From Pyrrhoderma lamaoense (Eukaryota; Basidiomycota; Agaricomycetes; Hymenochaetales; Hymenochaetaceae): a stretch of 64,000 bases of DNA. Position numbers and translations under genes: made by a program. Of this stretch, positions 45,080-56,864 are shown in pieces; the stretch's first letter is position 1; each line of letters begins with the position of its first letter. The stretch spans positions 310,001 through 374,000 of the forward strand of contig NBAZ01000005.1 of the NCBI GenBank assembly GCA_002794735.1. The letters run 5' to 3'. The notes beneath the pieces were generated by a model. The model saw only the letters and a program-made list of their open reading frames with translations, was not told where the DNA came from and ran no database searches.

Positions 45080-47441
45080 TCAAATAATGCGCATCAATGC
45101 ATCCTCTAATTCCTTCTCCTTCTCTCTTTCCTTTTCTCTCTCCTTTTCGCGTTCCTTGACAGCCTCATTTTCTCTCGCAATCTTATATGTTGGAAGAGAA
45201 AATGGCTTATAATCTAGGTGACGCTTCACATAGAAACACATGTAGACATTTGACTTGAGGACCGTCTCAAGCGTTGTATATGTCACTCTAGATGTAGGTG
45301 CCTGAAATCAGAAATCAGAATTTAGGGACAACAAGGTTTACCTACTTATCGTCATCGAATCGATACCACTGAAACAGTATGATATGTTAGTCGTGAGCGA
45401 CAGTTGGCACAAGATTTTTCTCTACAAACCTGATCCCCAGATCGTGCAAAATTAGTATAGTGCCCAGTGTCAATTTGTCCTTCATGATTAATCACTGCAA
45501 ATAAGTCATAATCATAGATAATCCCAGGCCCTACACTGTGAAAATGTTAAGCACGTAGAAAATGGTGTTAAGTCCACTGCCTTACTATGACTCCTTTCCC
45601 TCTTCTGCGCTTTTTATCCCTAATGTAGTATAGGGAAGCATATTTATTGAAGCGGGAATTCGGATATGTGTATCAAGCTTCTTAGGAGTGGCTTTACCGT
45701 TCTGCCCAATATGTTCAAAACGCTGTTGGGAAAAGAAAATCAAATCCATGTGATTTACGGAAATCGAATGCTGAATACATACCTTGAATTGCAGACATAA
45801 TACTGGAGGTAGCTTCCGAATGGACAACTGTCTTGTTGCTTGCTGTAGATGAGACGTTATAAATTCATTCGTGTGTATACATAGCACCTAAGAACACACC
45901 TGATGGCCACATTTAGAACAATTATATTTCATATTCTCCGGGTGCGTAAATCTGTTGGAAGTCAATAAGAGTATTTGAACATGATCTGAAAGCAGATCTT
46001 ACCGCCTAAAACATTCAGCCAAAGTGTTACTTTCAGCTTTACCTTTCAATTGTAAGCTTATATCAAGCAGTGGATCAACCTTGCTTGAATTAACTCCACA
46101 ACTTATACATTTTTGGTCACTCTGGAGTTGTCCACCAAAAATTGCATGAACAACACAATTACAGCTAACGCTTGTATTCCCGTATGCAGTTTTGTGTAGC
46201 TGGTTTAGAGCAAAGATTAAGAATTCGTGAGCATCCTGCTGGCCATACCCAGCAAGGTCAGTCGACACTTTCCACATAGTCGCGAGCAATGTAGTAGGTC
46301 CAAAGGGTGTTGTCCTCCCTGAGTAAACCTTTACAATAGAAACCCTTCAGTATATTGTGTTTTTACATACCCATAAGAGTCTAACCTCTGTAAAAAGTTT
46401 GTCCATCTCACATGACATACACTCCTTGATTTTACACATCCTATAGTTATGACTATCACTCAAAAGTAATTTCTGAAGGAGTGGATTATGCAAGAGTGAC
46501 TGAAGAACAACGTTCAGGAAACATGTTTGACCCAAATTCAGAAGCCCAATGCGACCTGTGAAGAAGGAAATGGGGAGTCAGTTTAAGTTTTCAACGAGAA
46601 TGTTCGCCTGAAACTTCAAACGTACCAGTGCACGCAATTGTAGAAGTATTAGCAAGAGCTTCCTCGTCTTTCCCTCGGCCTTCCAAGGCTTGTATCTTTC
46701 TCGGGTTTTACGCTGGGCTTGCATATAATATCATATAAGCTTATGAGCTCGGATATAGGAACTACGCTTCGTACATTTAAATTGAGTTTCCTTCTCCTCG
46801 ATATGCAGAGTTGTAGCAGAATAAATTTCTTCAAAGGTCTCATCTGCAATGATATCATCACATTCTAAACAGAATACGGACCCCGTCTTCACATCCGCAC
46901 CTGCCATTAGAATTAACGGTTATTCAAGAAAAGGCGTAAGAGGTGTCAGAGAAGGTCTACGAACAGAATTGATGGTTCAAGTCCTTCATATGCGCTAGGA
47001 TATGCCCATCCTTCCAACAACCACCGTACGAGCAGTGCAGGCATACGAATGGTCTATGAAGAACGAGTCCGCAGGTTCCACAAGTTGGATTTGCGAGCTA
47101 GAGAGTAGCAAGAGTGAGCCCGTGGGTTTTTCAAGAACATGAGTAGCCGCATTTCGGATGTATCAAACACACACCTTTCTTCGCTTCGCTGCCCTCCCAC
47201 CACTCGACGCACCATAAGCGATAGCACTTTTGTATTTCCTAAGCATAGAAGATCTTGCAGCCTCAATCGCGAACACAGAGTCAATATGTGGGCAACGTGT
47301 ATCGACCTCTCCCTCCCCATCATACGAAACATCAACGTCCATACCCATGCTCATGCTCAAATCCCGGTTCATTTGAACAATATCGCTGGAATCCTGAGTG
47401 GCGCTTGTCGCAAGCGGCGAAGACATCATTGAGACGTCCAT
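45080..47441 (-). CDS. UBP8: SAGA ubiquitin-specific protease Ubp8/USP22
   Basis: Ubp8 removes ubiquitin from histone H2B within the SAGA deubiquitinase module. The start at 47441 gives MDVSMMSSPLATSATQDSSD, then the ZnF-UBP domain: CPHIDSVF, NPTCGTCGLVLHRPFVCLHC, GGCWKDGHILAHMKDLNHQF and VFCLECDDIIADETFEEIYS. The catalytic domain has RIGLLNLGQTCFLNVVLQSL with the nucleophile Cys, then DLAGYGQQDAHEFLIFALNQ, FGGQLQSDQKCISC, FTHPENMKYNCSKCG, and GHYTNFARSGDQ with the catalytic His followed by WYRFDDDK. It ends in a run of KEREKE repeats (stop 45080-45082). About ten exons with short introns. The gene is divergent from HUS1. Confidence 0.92.
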
Positions 47442-47718
47442 GTTGACTCTGTTTGAATTATCGGGTTATGTGCGGCTCATTTGTATTTAAACAAAAAAAT
47501 ATTTCCTCCCTTTTCTGTTTAAACTAAAAGTAGTAAAGTTGCCGTTCAGCACCAAACGGATTCATTAATCCACGTGACACGTGTTTTCACGTTTCACGCG
47601 CGTTTAGCTGCTATTTTTAGCGTATCACTTTTACTCTTTAGCCCAACTACGCGCTATATATTATATATATAATAGTAGCTAATCAGTAGTTGTTTCTCAG
47701 ATCAAGATAACTTTAATA
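47442..47718. promoter_or_regulatory. Bidirectional UBP8/HUS1 promoter
   Basis: Only 277 bases separate the two start codons. It holds CACGTG (47571-47576), ACACGTGT (47577-47584) and the palindrome ACGCGCGT (47596-47603). The last contains the ACGCG core of MluI cell-cycle boxes bound by MBF/APSES factors, which would suit a DNA-damage checkpoint gene; this is inference. Confidence 0.5.
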
Positions 47719-49335
47719 ATGCGACTCCGTGCTAATATTGAACAAGTACAAACCTTCTCTCGTGTGTTTTATTCACCATAACTAGCCAGAGAGAAAGAGT
47801 TCTTATTCTCGTATTTTACTCTTTAAAGGAATTTTACAAGCTGTTGAGAAATTACAGAAACGATGTATAATGCGGTTCACTGAGAATGAGATGCATATTA
47901 TCTGTAATGAAGAGACTGAAGACGGTGTTCAAGTATGGTCGTGAGTAGTTTTGCCTTGCCTTAAACAACGGATACTCAGCTTCTTATTGATCATTGGATG
48001 TATCCTAAAGTCAAATCAAAGTGGTACGTATTCGCATCCAAAAATCTTATCCTCCTTATTCCTTTCTATCAGGACCAGTTGTCATGAGTAGAACAGAAAT
48101 TATATACTGAGAATAACTTTTCATACAGGACTCGCTATTCAGTGAATATCGAATACAATCAAATTCAAATAATGAAATCAACCTTCATATCTCCCCAGAA
48201 GCACTCTTACAAGCTCTTCGCTCTGCATCAAGCTCTCCTGAAGTTGTTTTCAAGCTAGCGAAGAAGCATAACCACGCTGTTCTATCTTTTGAAGTTGCGC
48301 TCGCTCTGAATTATGGTGGCTTAGGAGGCTTTGGAGGAGGTTCGAATCGTCAAGCCATGGTTGTTCATGATGTATTAGTCGAAGTTTTAAGACCTACAGA
48401 TATTGAGAGACTTAAAGAACCTCTGTGTCCTGAACCAGATGTAAGCTCTGGATACTATTACGCCATCACGAGCTTGGCTTTGTCTCTCTCTACAATCATA
48501 TCTAACAATATTAATTTCAGATACATATCTTGTTACCTCCATTGCAGAAGCTGCGCACAGTAACGGAGCATATGAGATCTATGGCTGAATTATTGGGTAT
48601 ATACGCAAATCGTCGCGGTGTTCTTCAACTTTCAGTAAACTCGGATCAAGTCCGGGTCGAAACTCAATGGACAAACTGCACAATACCAAACATGAGTGAG
48701 TTCGAGTTTTATTTCACCTATTCCGTGGCTTGAAGCTGAGCTTCAAAGAATACGCATAATCTTACACTACTTACGTATCTTGGTTATTATGTCATATATA
48801 GCCTCACACGACTCAAGCCAAACTCAAAGTACAACAGCTGAAGCAGCGGTAGCGGACCGATCGGACGTAGATGCTGACCCAGAGCGCCTTCATGGAGTCC
48901 ATGTCTCAATCCGTGCCTTTCTTAAGTTTCTATCTAGCCATGTCGTATCAACATCAACTATTGCGTGTACGTCTTGATTTTCTTGAAAAGCGCATTCTGC
49001 TTGAGAGTCAAGCTAACAGAATATTCTCATCCGCTAACGATCATATCATATCATACCCTTGATGTTGATCTCAAATGGGTATGACCACACAACTTGGATT
49101 TATACTACAAAATAATCACAATCTATGACATGTTCGGATTCTGATTCCTCTGAATCCAAACATGGTGTATAACAATAAAAAATCGGGGACACGAATCACC
49201 GTTAATGGACCTCTGTCTTCTATAGGTATATGTGAGAATCACTGTATGATTCTCTATGTCTATATCGGCGAAGTGAGTGAGGCAGGCGGTGTCCTCACGT
49301 TCTACATCCCTGCACGACTTATTGGAGAGGACTAG
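47719..49335 (+). CDS. HUS1: Checkpoint clamp subunit Hus1
   Basis: Hus1 is a part of the 9-1-1 (Rad9-Hus1-Rad1) sliding clamp loaded at DNA damage. The start at 47719 gives MRLRANIEQVQTFS, then RILQAVEKLQKRCIMRFTEN, DSLFSEYRIQSNSNNEINLH and ISPEALLQALRSASSSPEVV. FKLAKKHNHAVLSFEV is followed after an intron by IHILLPPLQKLRTVTEHMRS, MAELLGIYANRRGVLQLSVN, and GVHVSIRAFLKFLSSHVVST with STSTIAC. The end is ICENHCMILYVYIGEVSEAG and GVLTFYIPARLIGED (stop 49333-49335). The final intron (48967-49225) is 259 nt, about five times the local norm. The gene is divergent from UBP8. Confidence 0.9.
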
Positions 49336-50942
49336 TACGAGAGGGGATGATACAGAGGCCAGAGAGGGGGGCGCGGGAAGCGTTCAATAAAAGGGCGGCG
49401 CGCTCCCACTTTCAAACTACATGCATATGTGTACATGTATGTATATCGACGAAAGTGGATTGGATCGGAAGCAGATGTACGAGATGATTTATATGGACCT
49501 ATGACCGACCGCGTAAACGTGTAATAGAAGAAGGTCACACACAAGATAATAATAAAAGGTCAAGACTCTGCCTCGCATGAGTTTCTCCCAGGTTTTTCTA
49601 ATGCGAACCCATTCGTTACTATTAGTTTGTTATGTTCTTCCCTCTCATCCCTTCTCCCCTTCCAACTTCCACCCTTCCTTCTCCCTCCCATCCATTTTCC
49701 ATACCCCTTATCCCCTAATTCTTAATTTCTATTCGTCCCTAATCTTTGGCTCGACGAGTTAATTATTTTCATCGACATCATCGACATCGTCATCTCTCGG
49801 GGACCTTGCACTAAACTCATTTCGCCAACATCTCATCGGCCTAGTTCTACGTCATTGTTATCTTCAACAGAAAAAAGCTCACTCTTCCTAAAACTCTTCA
49901 GTAGATAATAGCGGTTTCAAACAGATTAAATAGCTCAATTGACTGTCAACTCTTCTTTCTTCTTCCTCTTCTTCCTCCCACCCTCTTCATCCCCTTTCCG
50001 TAATGAGTAAAAGCATACAAACATACACAAAGACGTCTGGTTAGTTCCATCGTACATTTCCATTATCACGATTCTTTGCACCAGTCTGCACATTCGGTGA
50101 ACCGATACCGATAAGGATGTTGATAAATTAGAATCTGACCCGACACGGCGATATGGATGACTGAAAGGATATTGATTCGAATGATGGCTGATGATTGCGG
50201 CCCGATAAAATGGGAGGAATGGTACAATAATATACCGATCGGGACCGGAAACGCGTTTGTGACAAGAGGGATTTAAAGGAAAAAACGATTGTGATAGTAA
50301 TACATATTGATGTCGATGGATAGCTGATTGGATATAAGGGATGATAGGATATGGATCAGTTTGGGAAGTGTAGACGGGTTCATGTCTAAGCGCGTTGTTT
50401 TATTTCATTTTATTATTTTAATCCCTTTTCTTTTCCTTCCAGCGTAAGAGTTAGGTTTCCTTCAACGTGCTGAGTCCTGTAAGGAGAATTTTTTGATGAG
50501 ATGAAACGCATGAGTCCCTCAATTCATATCAGAAGAAAAATGAATGATCTCATGCGAGTGCCGACCTTCTAAAAGTAATAAGCTCTATCCTTCGGCGTTC
50601 GCCATCCACGCCTTCGCCACCTGCATCTCGCACCTGACCTTAGTACTGCCGGTTACAAGAGGAAGAGGTAAGGGATGTGAGAAGGGAAGGGGGGCTGAAT
50701 GAACGAGATCCGCAGTATGTTGAAAGCAAAAAGAAAGAGAAAGAAAATTGAGATAAGTACAACAAAGCAATATGAGTGAGAGATTGAGCGAGAATAAGGG
50801 GTAAGTACTCCAAGAGAGATTGAAGATGCGACGGCCCAGAGATGAGGAAGATAAAATACGACAATCGACAAAGCTATAGTGATAAAAAAAAGTGGTTGGA
50901 AAGGCGAAGGTAAGTATATTGTTCTCCGCCAGACTATGATTG
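49336..50942. other. Long intergenic region, no supported gene
   Basis: About 1.6 kb. It has C/T-rich tracts (49630-49740, 49955-49990), a purine-rich half (50100-50380), and short hydrophobic open frames on the minus strand (50585-50871). A short stretch at about 50585-50640 reads MQVAKAWMANAEG on the minus strand and looks coding-like, but no exons upstream fit. A non-coding transcript cannot be excluded. Confidence 0.45.
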
Positions 50943-51539
50943 TTACGAGTCTTCCTCGAATAAATGAGGAAGGTCCTCGGCCTTCACAACGAATACACCA
51001 GCCTCTTCCAACTCGCTCTCAATCTCCTTCTCAACCCGCGCAGCAGGTGTCACCAACACTGGTCCCCCAGCAGAGTAAGCTTCGGGCCGATCATAAGTAG
51101 CGTGTGCGTCCTCGACGAGAAAGACAGTATTTCCACGACCAAGTGCTGCACTACACGTTGCACGAATACAAAAGTCGCTTTGCATGCCGACGACGACGAG
51201 GGCTGCTTTCCTATCAACGAGTTCACCAAGACGCGTACCCGCAAACGCGTTGTTCTTCGTCTTATCCAAGACAGGTTCACCTGGCATCGGCGGAAACTCG
51301 AGCTGCCATCCTGGAGCTCCTGGAGCATCAAAGTCGCCTGGTTCACCTGTGTTTCGTACGTGTACGATAAGGGGTGGGACAGCAGCGGCCCGAGCGAAAT
51401 GTAGCGCCCGTTCTATGTTTTCCCTGACGGGTAGGGCGTTTGGAACGCCAGTTTGGGGAGAGAGAATGCCAACTTGCACATCGACTAAAAGAAAGACTTT
51501 TCGTATATGCGCCGGTGGAGGCGAGTCCTCTGGTGTCAT
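50943..51539 (-). CDS. Isochorismatase-like cysteine hydrolase
   Basis: A complete single-exon gene of 198 residues. It begins MTPEDSPPPAHIRKVFLLVD, with the first catalytic Asp at residue 20 (LLVDVQVG). It continues HVRNTGEPGDFDAPGAPGW, DKTKNNAFAGTRLGELVDRK with the family Lys, and VVVGMQSDFCIRATCSAALG with the catalytic Cys near residue 124. The chain ends VKAEDLPHLFEEDS. The family covers isochorismatases, nicotinamidases and other amidases; the substrate is not shown by sequence. The gene is noticeably richer in G and C than its neighbours and has no intron, while almost every other gene here has several. That could reflect horizontal transfer, but single-exon native genes also exist. Confidence 0.88.
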   Translation of the reverse strand: MTPEDSPPPAHIRKVFLLVDVQVGILSPQTGVPNALPVRENIERALHFARAAAVPPLIVHVRNTGEPGDFDAPGAPGWQLEFPPMPGEPVLDKTKNNAFAGTRLGELVDRKAALVVVGMQSDFCIRATCSAALGRGNTVFLVEDAHATYDRPEAYSAGGPVLVTPAARVEKEIESELEEAGVFVVKAEDLPHLFEEDS

Positions 51540-51807
51540 TGTGAAATGATTGAGAGATACACGGTGAGTATAGAATGGAGTCTGTAGATGGCTGATAGGA
51601 TATGACAGGCGGCAAGTTCAATGTGTTAGTTAGTATTTATATGTTTAATAAAAATATCATTATATTAGTCTATAAATGCTCGTCTGCTCAATTATTTTCT
51701 CAAGTGACAAAAGTAAAGACCATTAACAAGTAAGAATTATGATATCCAATTTAAAAAAGATAACAAACTTTAACTTTTATTAAAAAGTTACAGAAATAAA
51801 ATACATA

Positions 51808-51881
51808 TAGCGACAACTGGTATCGATCCAGTGACCTCAAGGTTATGAGCCTTGCGCGCTCGACCACTGCGCCATGCCGCT
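51808..51881 (-). tRNA. Initiator tRNA-Met (anticodon CAU)
   Basis: A 74-base cloverleaf can be drawn: 7-bp acceptor stem (AGCGGCA/UGUCGCU, with one G-U), D stem GCGC/GCGC, anticodon stem CAAGG/CCUUG with loop CUCAUAA, variable loop AGGUC, T stem ACUGG/CCAGU and discriminator A. The initiator type is shown by the A1:U72 pair and the T loop AUCGAUA with A at positions 54 and 60, in place of the usual UUC. No intron. One oddity: the anticodon stem has A29:U41 where initiators generally have three G:C pairs in a row. Confidence 0.9.
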
Positions 51882-52015
51882 GACATCTATCTTTATTTTT
51901 AAAAAGGTCTGTACTCTGTGATGCCTTTCGACTTTATTAGTCTCCGCGAAGACTTATTTATCATTACATAGTACAAATTATACATGCACATACAGACCAA
52001 CTACCCAACGAAACA

Positions 52016-52982
52016 TCAAGCTTCACTGATGACCTCTTTGAAATCCCCCGAGCTAATCATCTCTTTCACAATATCCAAACCACCAACAAATTCTCCATTC
52101 ACTATCAGCTGTGGGAATGTTGGCCAGTTATTCACCACTTTCAATCCTAGATAGTTAACGAAGCGATTATTCAATGTATAGAAACGAAAAAAGGTATGCG
52201 ATATTCCGACTTACCACTTCGAACACTCTCATCCGTCAAAATATCAAAATGACTGAACTGGACGTTCTGCTCTTTTAAGAGTGCAACAATCTGTCTTGAG
52301 AACCCACATCGAGGATAATCTGGGCTACCCTTCATGAACAGCACTACCTTATCCATCTCCATCAGCTTCTTTAATCTTTTCTCCAACTCCTCGCCTGTCT
52401 CTGCCGGAGCAGCAGCAACCTCCTCCGGCGGCGCAGCGGGCGCTTGGTCCGTGTGAGACAATGCTTGAGGGGTTTTCCGCGAATGCTTAGCTATTTCCGC
52501 CCGGAGTCGTTCAACATCAGCTCCATCAATGCGCGCTAGGAGCGTGTGTCCCTGGCAGAGAGAAAGAAAAGAATTGGGAAATAGAAGAGGTTAGGTTATG
52601 TCTAGATGGGATCTCACCACGCTTTGATCGGACAGTAAAAGAATTGACAAGAGGGGAAAGAAGTGATGGATGAAGAGAGGGAAGTGGGCGGCGGAGACGG
52701 GAGTAAACATACTAAAGAATGACCTACCTGTAATAGTAGTATAGTTGGGACACTAGTAACGTTAAAGCTCTCCACAATGTCTGGCTGTTCTTCCGCTTCT
52801 ATGTTTAAGAAGAGTACGCTTGGTGTCTCCTTGGAGACCTTCTCAATCTCTGCATTCATAGTGGTGCATGGTTGTGCAAAGGATGCCCAGAAGTTGAGAA
52901 CCGATACGCGAGAAAGGTCCGCTGAGAGTAATTCTTGGAAGTGATTTGGAGAGCTGACAGCAACTAGGTTTGACGTCGACAT
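52016..52982 (-). CDS. Monothiol glutaredoxin Grx3/Grx4 (thioredoxin-glutaredoxin fusion)
   Basis: Grx3/4 proteins carry a [2Fe-2S] cluster with glutathione and pass iron signals to nuclear regulators and to Fe-S assembly. The start at 52982 gives [20 protein letters not shown], then a thioredoxin-like domain, [20 protein letters not shown] with a single-Cys AQPC motif, and [13 protein letters not shown] linker rich in Ala and Pro follows ([20 protein letters not shown]). The glutaredoxin domain has [20 protein letters not shown] with the CGFS active site, [17 protein letters not shown], and after an intron [20 protein letters not shown] with GGLDIVKEM. It ends KEVISEA (stop 52016-52018). Two or three introns. 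Confidence 0.92.
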
Positions 52983-53479
52983 CTTTCTCGACCCGAGAGA
53001 AGTAATATCTTCTTCGATAGTGTTAGTTGGTTATTTCAATAGATGTTCGTAAAAGCAATGTGTCTGGTCAAAGATACGTTCAGGCGTCTTCAACTTGTAT
53101 GCGTTCTTCTTTGCTAGTATAGGTTTCTCCCGAGGATGTGCTAGTGGAATTTTATGGTAAATTCTGTCGTATTATCGAAAGTATCAAGTGGTAGTAAATA
53201 CGAGGGGATAGAAAGTGAGTGAGAGAGGAGGTGTGTAAATGAGTAACGAAGTTAGTAGAGTGCCCGAGACTCGGAGGAGTGCTTAAGAATTTGTAGTGTG
53301 TCCCAAAAATGACAGAATGGCGTTATCGGATGGATCCGAGTTGTGAGTAATATTATATCAATTGATATACAAAAACTATTTTAGAATACAATTTCAAAAG
53401 ACTAGAGACATTAACACTTGACAATATAACTGCGCAAATTAAAACCACAAAGATAAAAAGATAGTAGATTTAAGAAAGA
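52983..53479. other. Intergenic between the GRX promoter and Ku70 3' end
   Basis: About 500 AT-rich bases; no gene seen. Confidence 0.5.
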
Positions 53480-56400
53480 TCAATTATTGGTTAAGAAAGT
53501 TGATATCCTCTCGACGAGATCTGCCTTCTTTCCGCTAGTGGGCAGTCCTTTGCTTTTTAAGAATTCCTAGAAAATAGACAATGTGTTAGTCATTCCAAAC
53601 TAGTGATTTATCTGATAAGCAAGACAAAGTTGAGTCGTGTGAAGAGACAAAGAGAATAAATCCCTCCTCATCTGATAAGATGCTTATTACAGAAGGTGAG
53701 AGTTATCAAAGATCAGGTGTCCAAATAACACGTTTCGGCGACATGGCGAGATAAGGACAAGGGAATCTCACCTTCAACTGGTCAACTTTTAACTGCGCAT
53801 TACAAAATAAATGAGTAAGGTGAGTAAAATCGTGAAACATGGCTATCAGAGTTCGGGTTGACAAACCTTGTCTAGTCGTCCACACTCGTGCATACTGCGA
53901 ACTTCTAACGAATCGACATTTGTCTCCTACAAAATTGCGTGAGTAATTATAGATTTTTTCCCATACTTCAAAAATTGCAAGGAGACTCGTTTTACTAACC
54001 GCCTTACGCTTTGTACCTGACGACTTTTGGATGAATGTCGTATCTGCATGGACGTGTGAATCAACGATCTGTTTCCATTCTTTGATCAAAGAACCAGCTC
54101 TCTTTTATTTTTAAAGTTTGTTCGATTAATGAGAGAAAGGTCAGTCCAGGCACCGAAAAACTGAGTGAAGGGAAGAGGATGATGTAGGCGAACCTTGTGA
54201 ATCATATCTATCTTGGGTCGGGTGGGGTCTTCAAATTCGTTTGGCTTGAATTCTTGGCGGAAGGCGCTTGCTTCTAATTGAGCATAATGGTATGCCAGAG
54301 CTACAACATCCAATGAGAAAGCTGTTCAAGTGTAAAAAAAGGCTTGTTGAGAGGTAGCAAACCTGGATTAGGGTTAGCGTCAGGGGGGTAACCTCCATTC
54401 TTGATTTGCAACTTTGCAATCCATTTTTGAGCAGCCTCTACTGCACTCGACTCGGCTGTAGTATAAAAGTCAAAAAAAGGCCTCAATTACAAAAAGATAT
54501 CAATAATAAGACCTTTAACAGCTTTTTCTATAGGCGCTGCCCGTAAGTCGTCTGCGAAAGGATATGGTATAAGATGGAAGCCTGCTGGTTCAGAGAATCC
54601 ATTCTCATCTTCCTTCTCTTCCTGAGGGACGATGCAGTACGAGGTTTAGCGTACACATACAACCTCTCGAGATCTTACAAAATTGTACAAACCTGAGGCA
54701 GCAAGGCACAAAAAACGGGAGCTGAATTCGATCTCAATGTTGCTCGCACGAGACCAATCTTATCTTTTTTTATGAGAGTTCTCAGCAGTGCAGTGAAGGT
54801 CCGCCTGCTACCGGAGTACGCCTAGAAAACGGGAAGAAAAGCGGTTATGATAGGCACAGAAATTGAAGTTTGTACAAGAAACTTCGACACACTTGCTCAT
54901 CAGGTTGGATGAACGTTGCATGCTTGACGTTGTCTTCAATGGCAAGTTCCGATTTGTCCTTGAAGCCTAGTAGTTTAATTCCCGAAGAAAATCCGAAAGT
55001 CCTGAAGGATTTAATCTCATCGGCAGTAAAGAAAACCTATTTTCGTTTCATTCAAGATTACGCTGTAGCAACTGTTAAGAGTTTAACCGAACCTTGCTTT
55101 TCTTGGGAGCTAACCTCACACCCGCTTCTTCACCTTCGGTCTCTTCTGATGGCGGTCCCAGCTGCATCCCATAGAGAATCTTGCTTTTATCTATCACTTT
55201 CTGCTCATTCTATGTATCATCAGGTTTGTATGGTGCTCTACGAGCTGTGTCTTGCAGACTTACATCGTCAACGTATACAGTTCTAGGATCAACTGCTTCG
55301 AGTCTGTCGCCGAGATCTACGAAATATTTATATTCTCCCTTCTTCTGTTCAGTCACAAGGCCGTAACTATAGTTTTTGTGTCACTAAAAGCTCATATTAC
55401 GTTTATGAAGATTTAGCTGAGCTTACCCCTTGACTCCAATGACGAAGCCGTCCCCAAGTTCGAAGGGAACACTTAGAAGGGCACGCTTCGGCATCTCGCG
55501 GAACCGTAGCTGAGCTAGTATATCATCCATGCGACCTATGGATATGTTCTCCGGAAGCAGGCCTTCACCTTCTTCTTCTTCTTCTTCTTCATTCATGATA
55601 TCAAATAAGGCCTGGAATAATGTCACAAGTTTAGTCCAAGAGAACAAAAGTATCACATGAACCATATTTACAGAGTAAAATATATTTGTTCTAAACGGCT
55701 TTTCATCCGTACTGATAAAAAAGGGTTCGACGGAAACCCCGGATTGAGTCAAGTCCTTAGTGAAGAAAAATCAATAAGAGATTATTGGAAAGAGAGAAAC
55801 AAGGCAAACCAAAAGAGTGGTTTGTGCAGAAGTAACGAGTTGTGCATTCTTTGCCCCAGGGTGAGGGTTGTCTTCGTCTGTGATGAGAAATACACGTTTT
55901 AAGCTGGATTTAGGAGCACTATGGTATATTCAGTAAGATTCACGAGTTCAAGTATGCTAGAGAGAAGGGGTAGTACCCGTCACGGAGTGCCCAATTACAG
56001 CTAGTAAAAACATCACCCATAGGAACACGATGTTGTGTAGGGGGAAACTCATAGCGAAGCCACTCATGGTTATCTCTTGCTTCTATTGACGTACAAAAGC
56101 TGAGCATATAGTTCCCTGATTTGTATTCCTAATCAACTTACCATTCAGTAGTTGTACGAGACTCATTATTTTCGGTGCATCTATCTGTGAAACAGGCTCA
56201 TATAGGTAAGTTCCAGGCTTGTATTCAGTGTCCCCGCGTTCCAGATTTTCAGCCTTACGAGTCTAGGCAATAAAGAAAGTTGGATTCACTTAGTTTATTA
56301 TCAGTTTCCGAATGGCTCACGGTGTTGAAGAGTATTATCCCTGCAGAGTCATTCGGCCCAACAATGACTTTACGCTTTTGTATTTGTACTGCAGCCTCGA

Positions 56401-56651
56401 GTGCGGTAAGAAGATGCGAGGTCTTCGAGCCCTCGTTTTTAGGATCGTCATGAAGAGTCTGCATGGACTCGGAGCAGTCTATTGCAAAAAGTATCGCATC
56501 TCTTTTCCCTTCGAACAACTTAATTTGAATGAAAACAAGATCCTGTTAGTTGTGAAGGAGGTTCTAATAAGCTGTAAGCACAAACACTGGGGTCCAGTAG
56601 TTCTTCCTCTTCGTCCTCATCTGCCTTGTTCCAGTCATCATAAGGTGCCAT
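53480..56651 (-). CDS. KU70: DNA end-binding protein Ku70
   Basis: Ku70 pairs with Ku80 to bind DNA ends for non-homologous end joining and at telomeres. The start at 56651 gives MAPYDDWNKADEDEEEELLD and, after an intron with donor GTTTGT, LFEGKRDAILFAIDCSESM of the vWA domain. It goes on SHLLTALEAAVQIQKRKVIV, FPPTQHRVPMGDVFTSCNWA, KRVFLITDEDNPHPGAKNAQ and DLTQSGVSVEPFFISTDEKP. The beta-barrel core has FREMPKRALLSVPFELGDGF, and later blocks include ALAYHYAQLEASAFRQEF with IKEWKQIVDSHVHADTTFI. The C-terminal SAP DNA-binding domain is present: EFLKSKGLPTSGKKADLVER (stop 53480-53482). A poly-Glu stretch sits near 55570-55590. More than fifteen exons. Confidence 0.92.
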
Positions 56652-56864
56652 TCTACCGGTTTAAGTATCTTAGTATTGAAGTCTCAAGGGTGGATGGCAG
56701 TGTTCAGGGAGAGACGCGGCACGCGCAGACTGTGAAAGCCAATTAATTCTCGATCACGCGCACTCAAGACGCGCTTTGACGTGACTTACTCACGCCACTT
56801 TACCTATGACTGATTGATGATGACTATTGAATTACTTGTATCAACCAACTTCTGATTTACTACT
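56652..56864. promoter_or_regulatory. Bidirectional Ku70/PTPA promoter
   Basis: Only 213 bases separate the divergent start codons. CACGCG/CGCGC elements occur at about 56718-56775. Confidence 0.45.

Noticed and set aside
50585..50871. Hydrophobic minus-strand frames near the isochorismatase gene
   Set aside because: They arise from C/T-rich DNA read as Leu/Phe/Ser; no conserved motif.
50964..51404. Plus-strand frames across the isochorismatase gene
   Set aside because: Complement of a clear catalytic domain on the minus strand.
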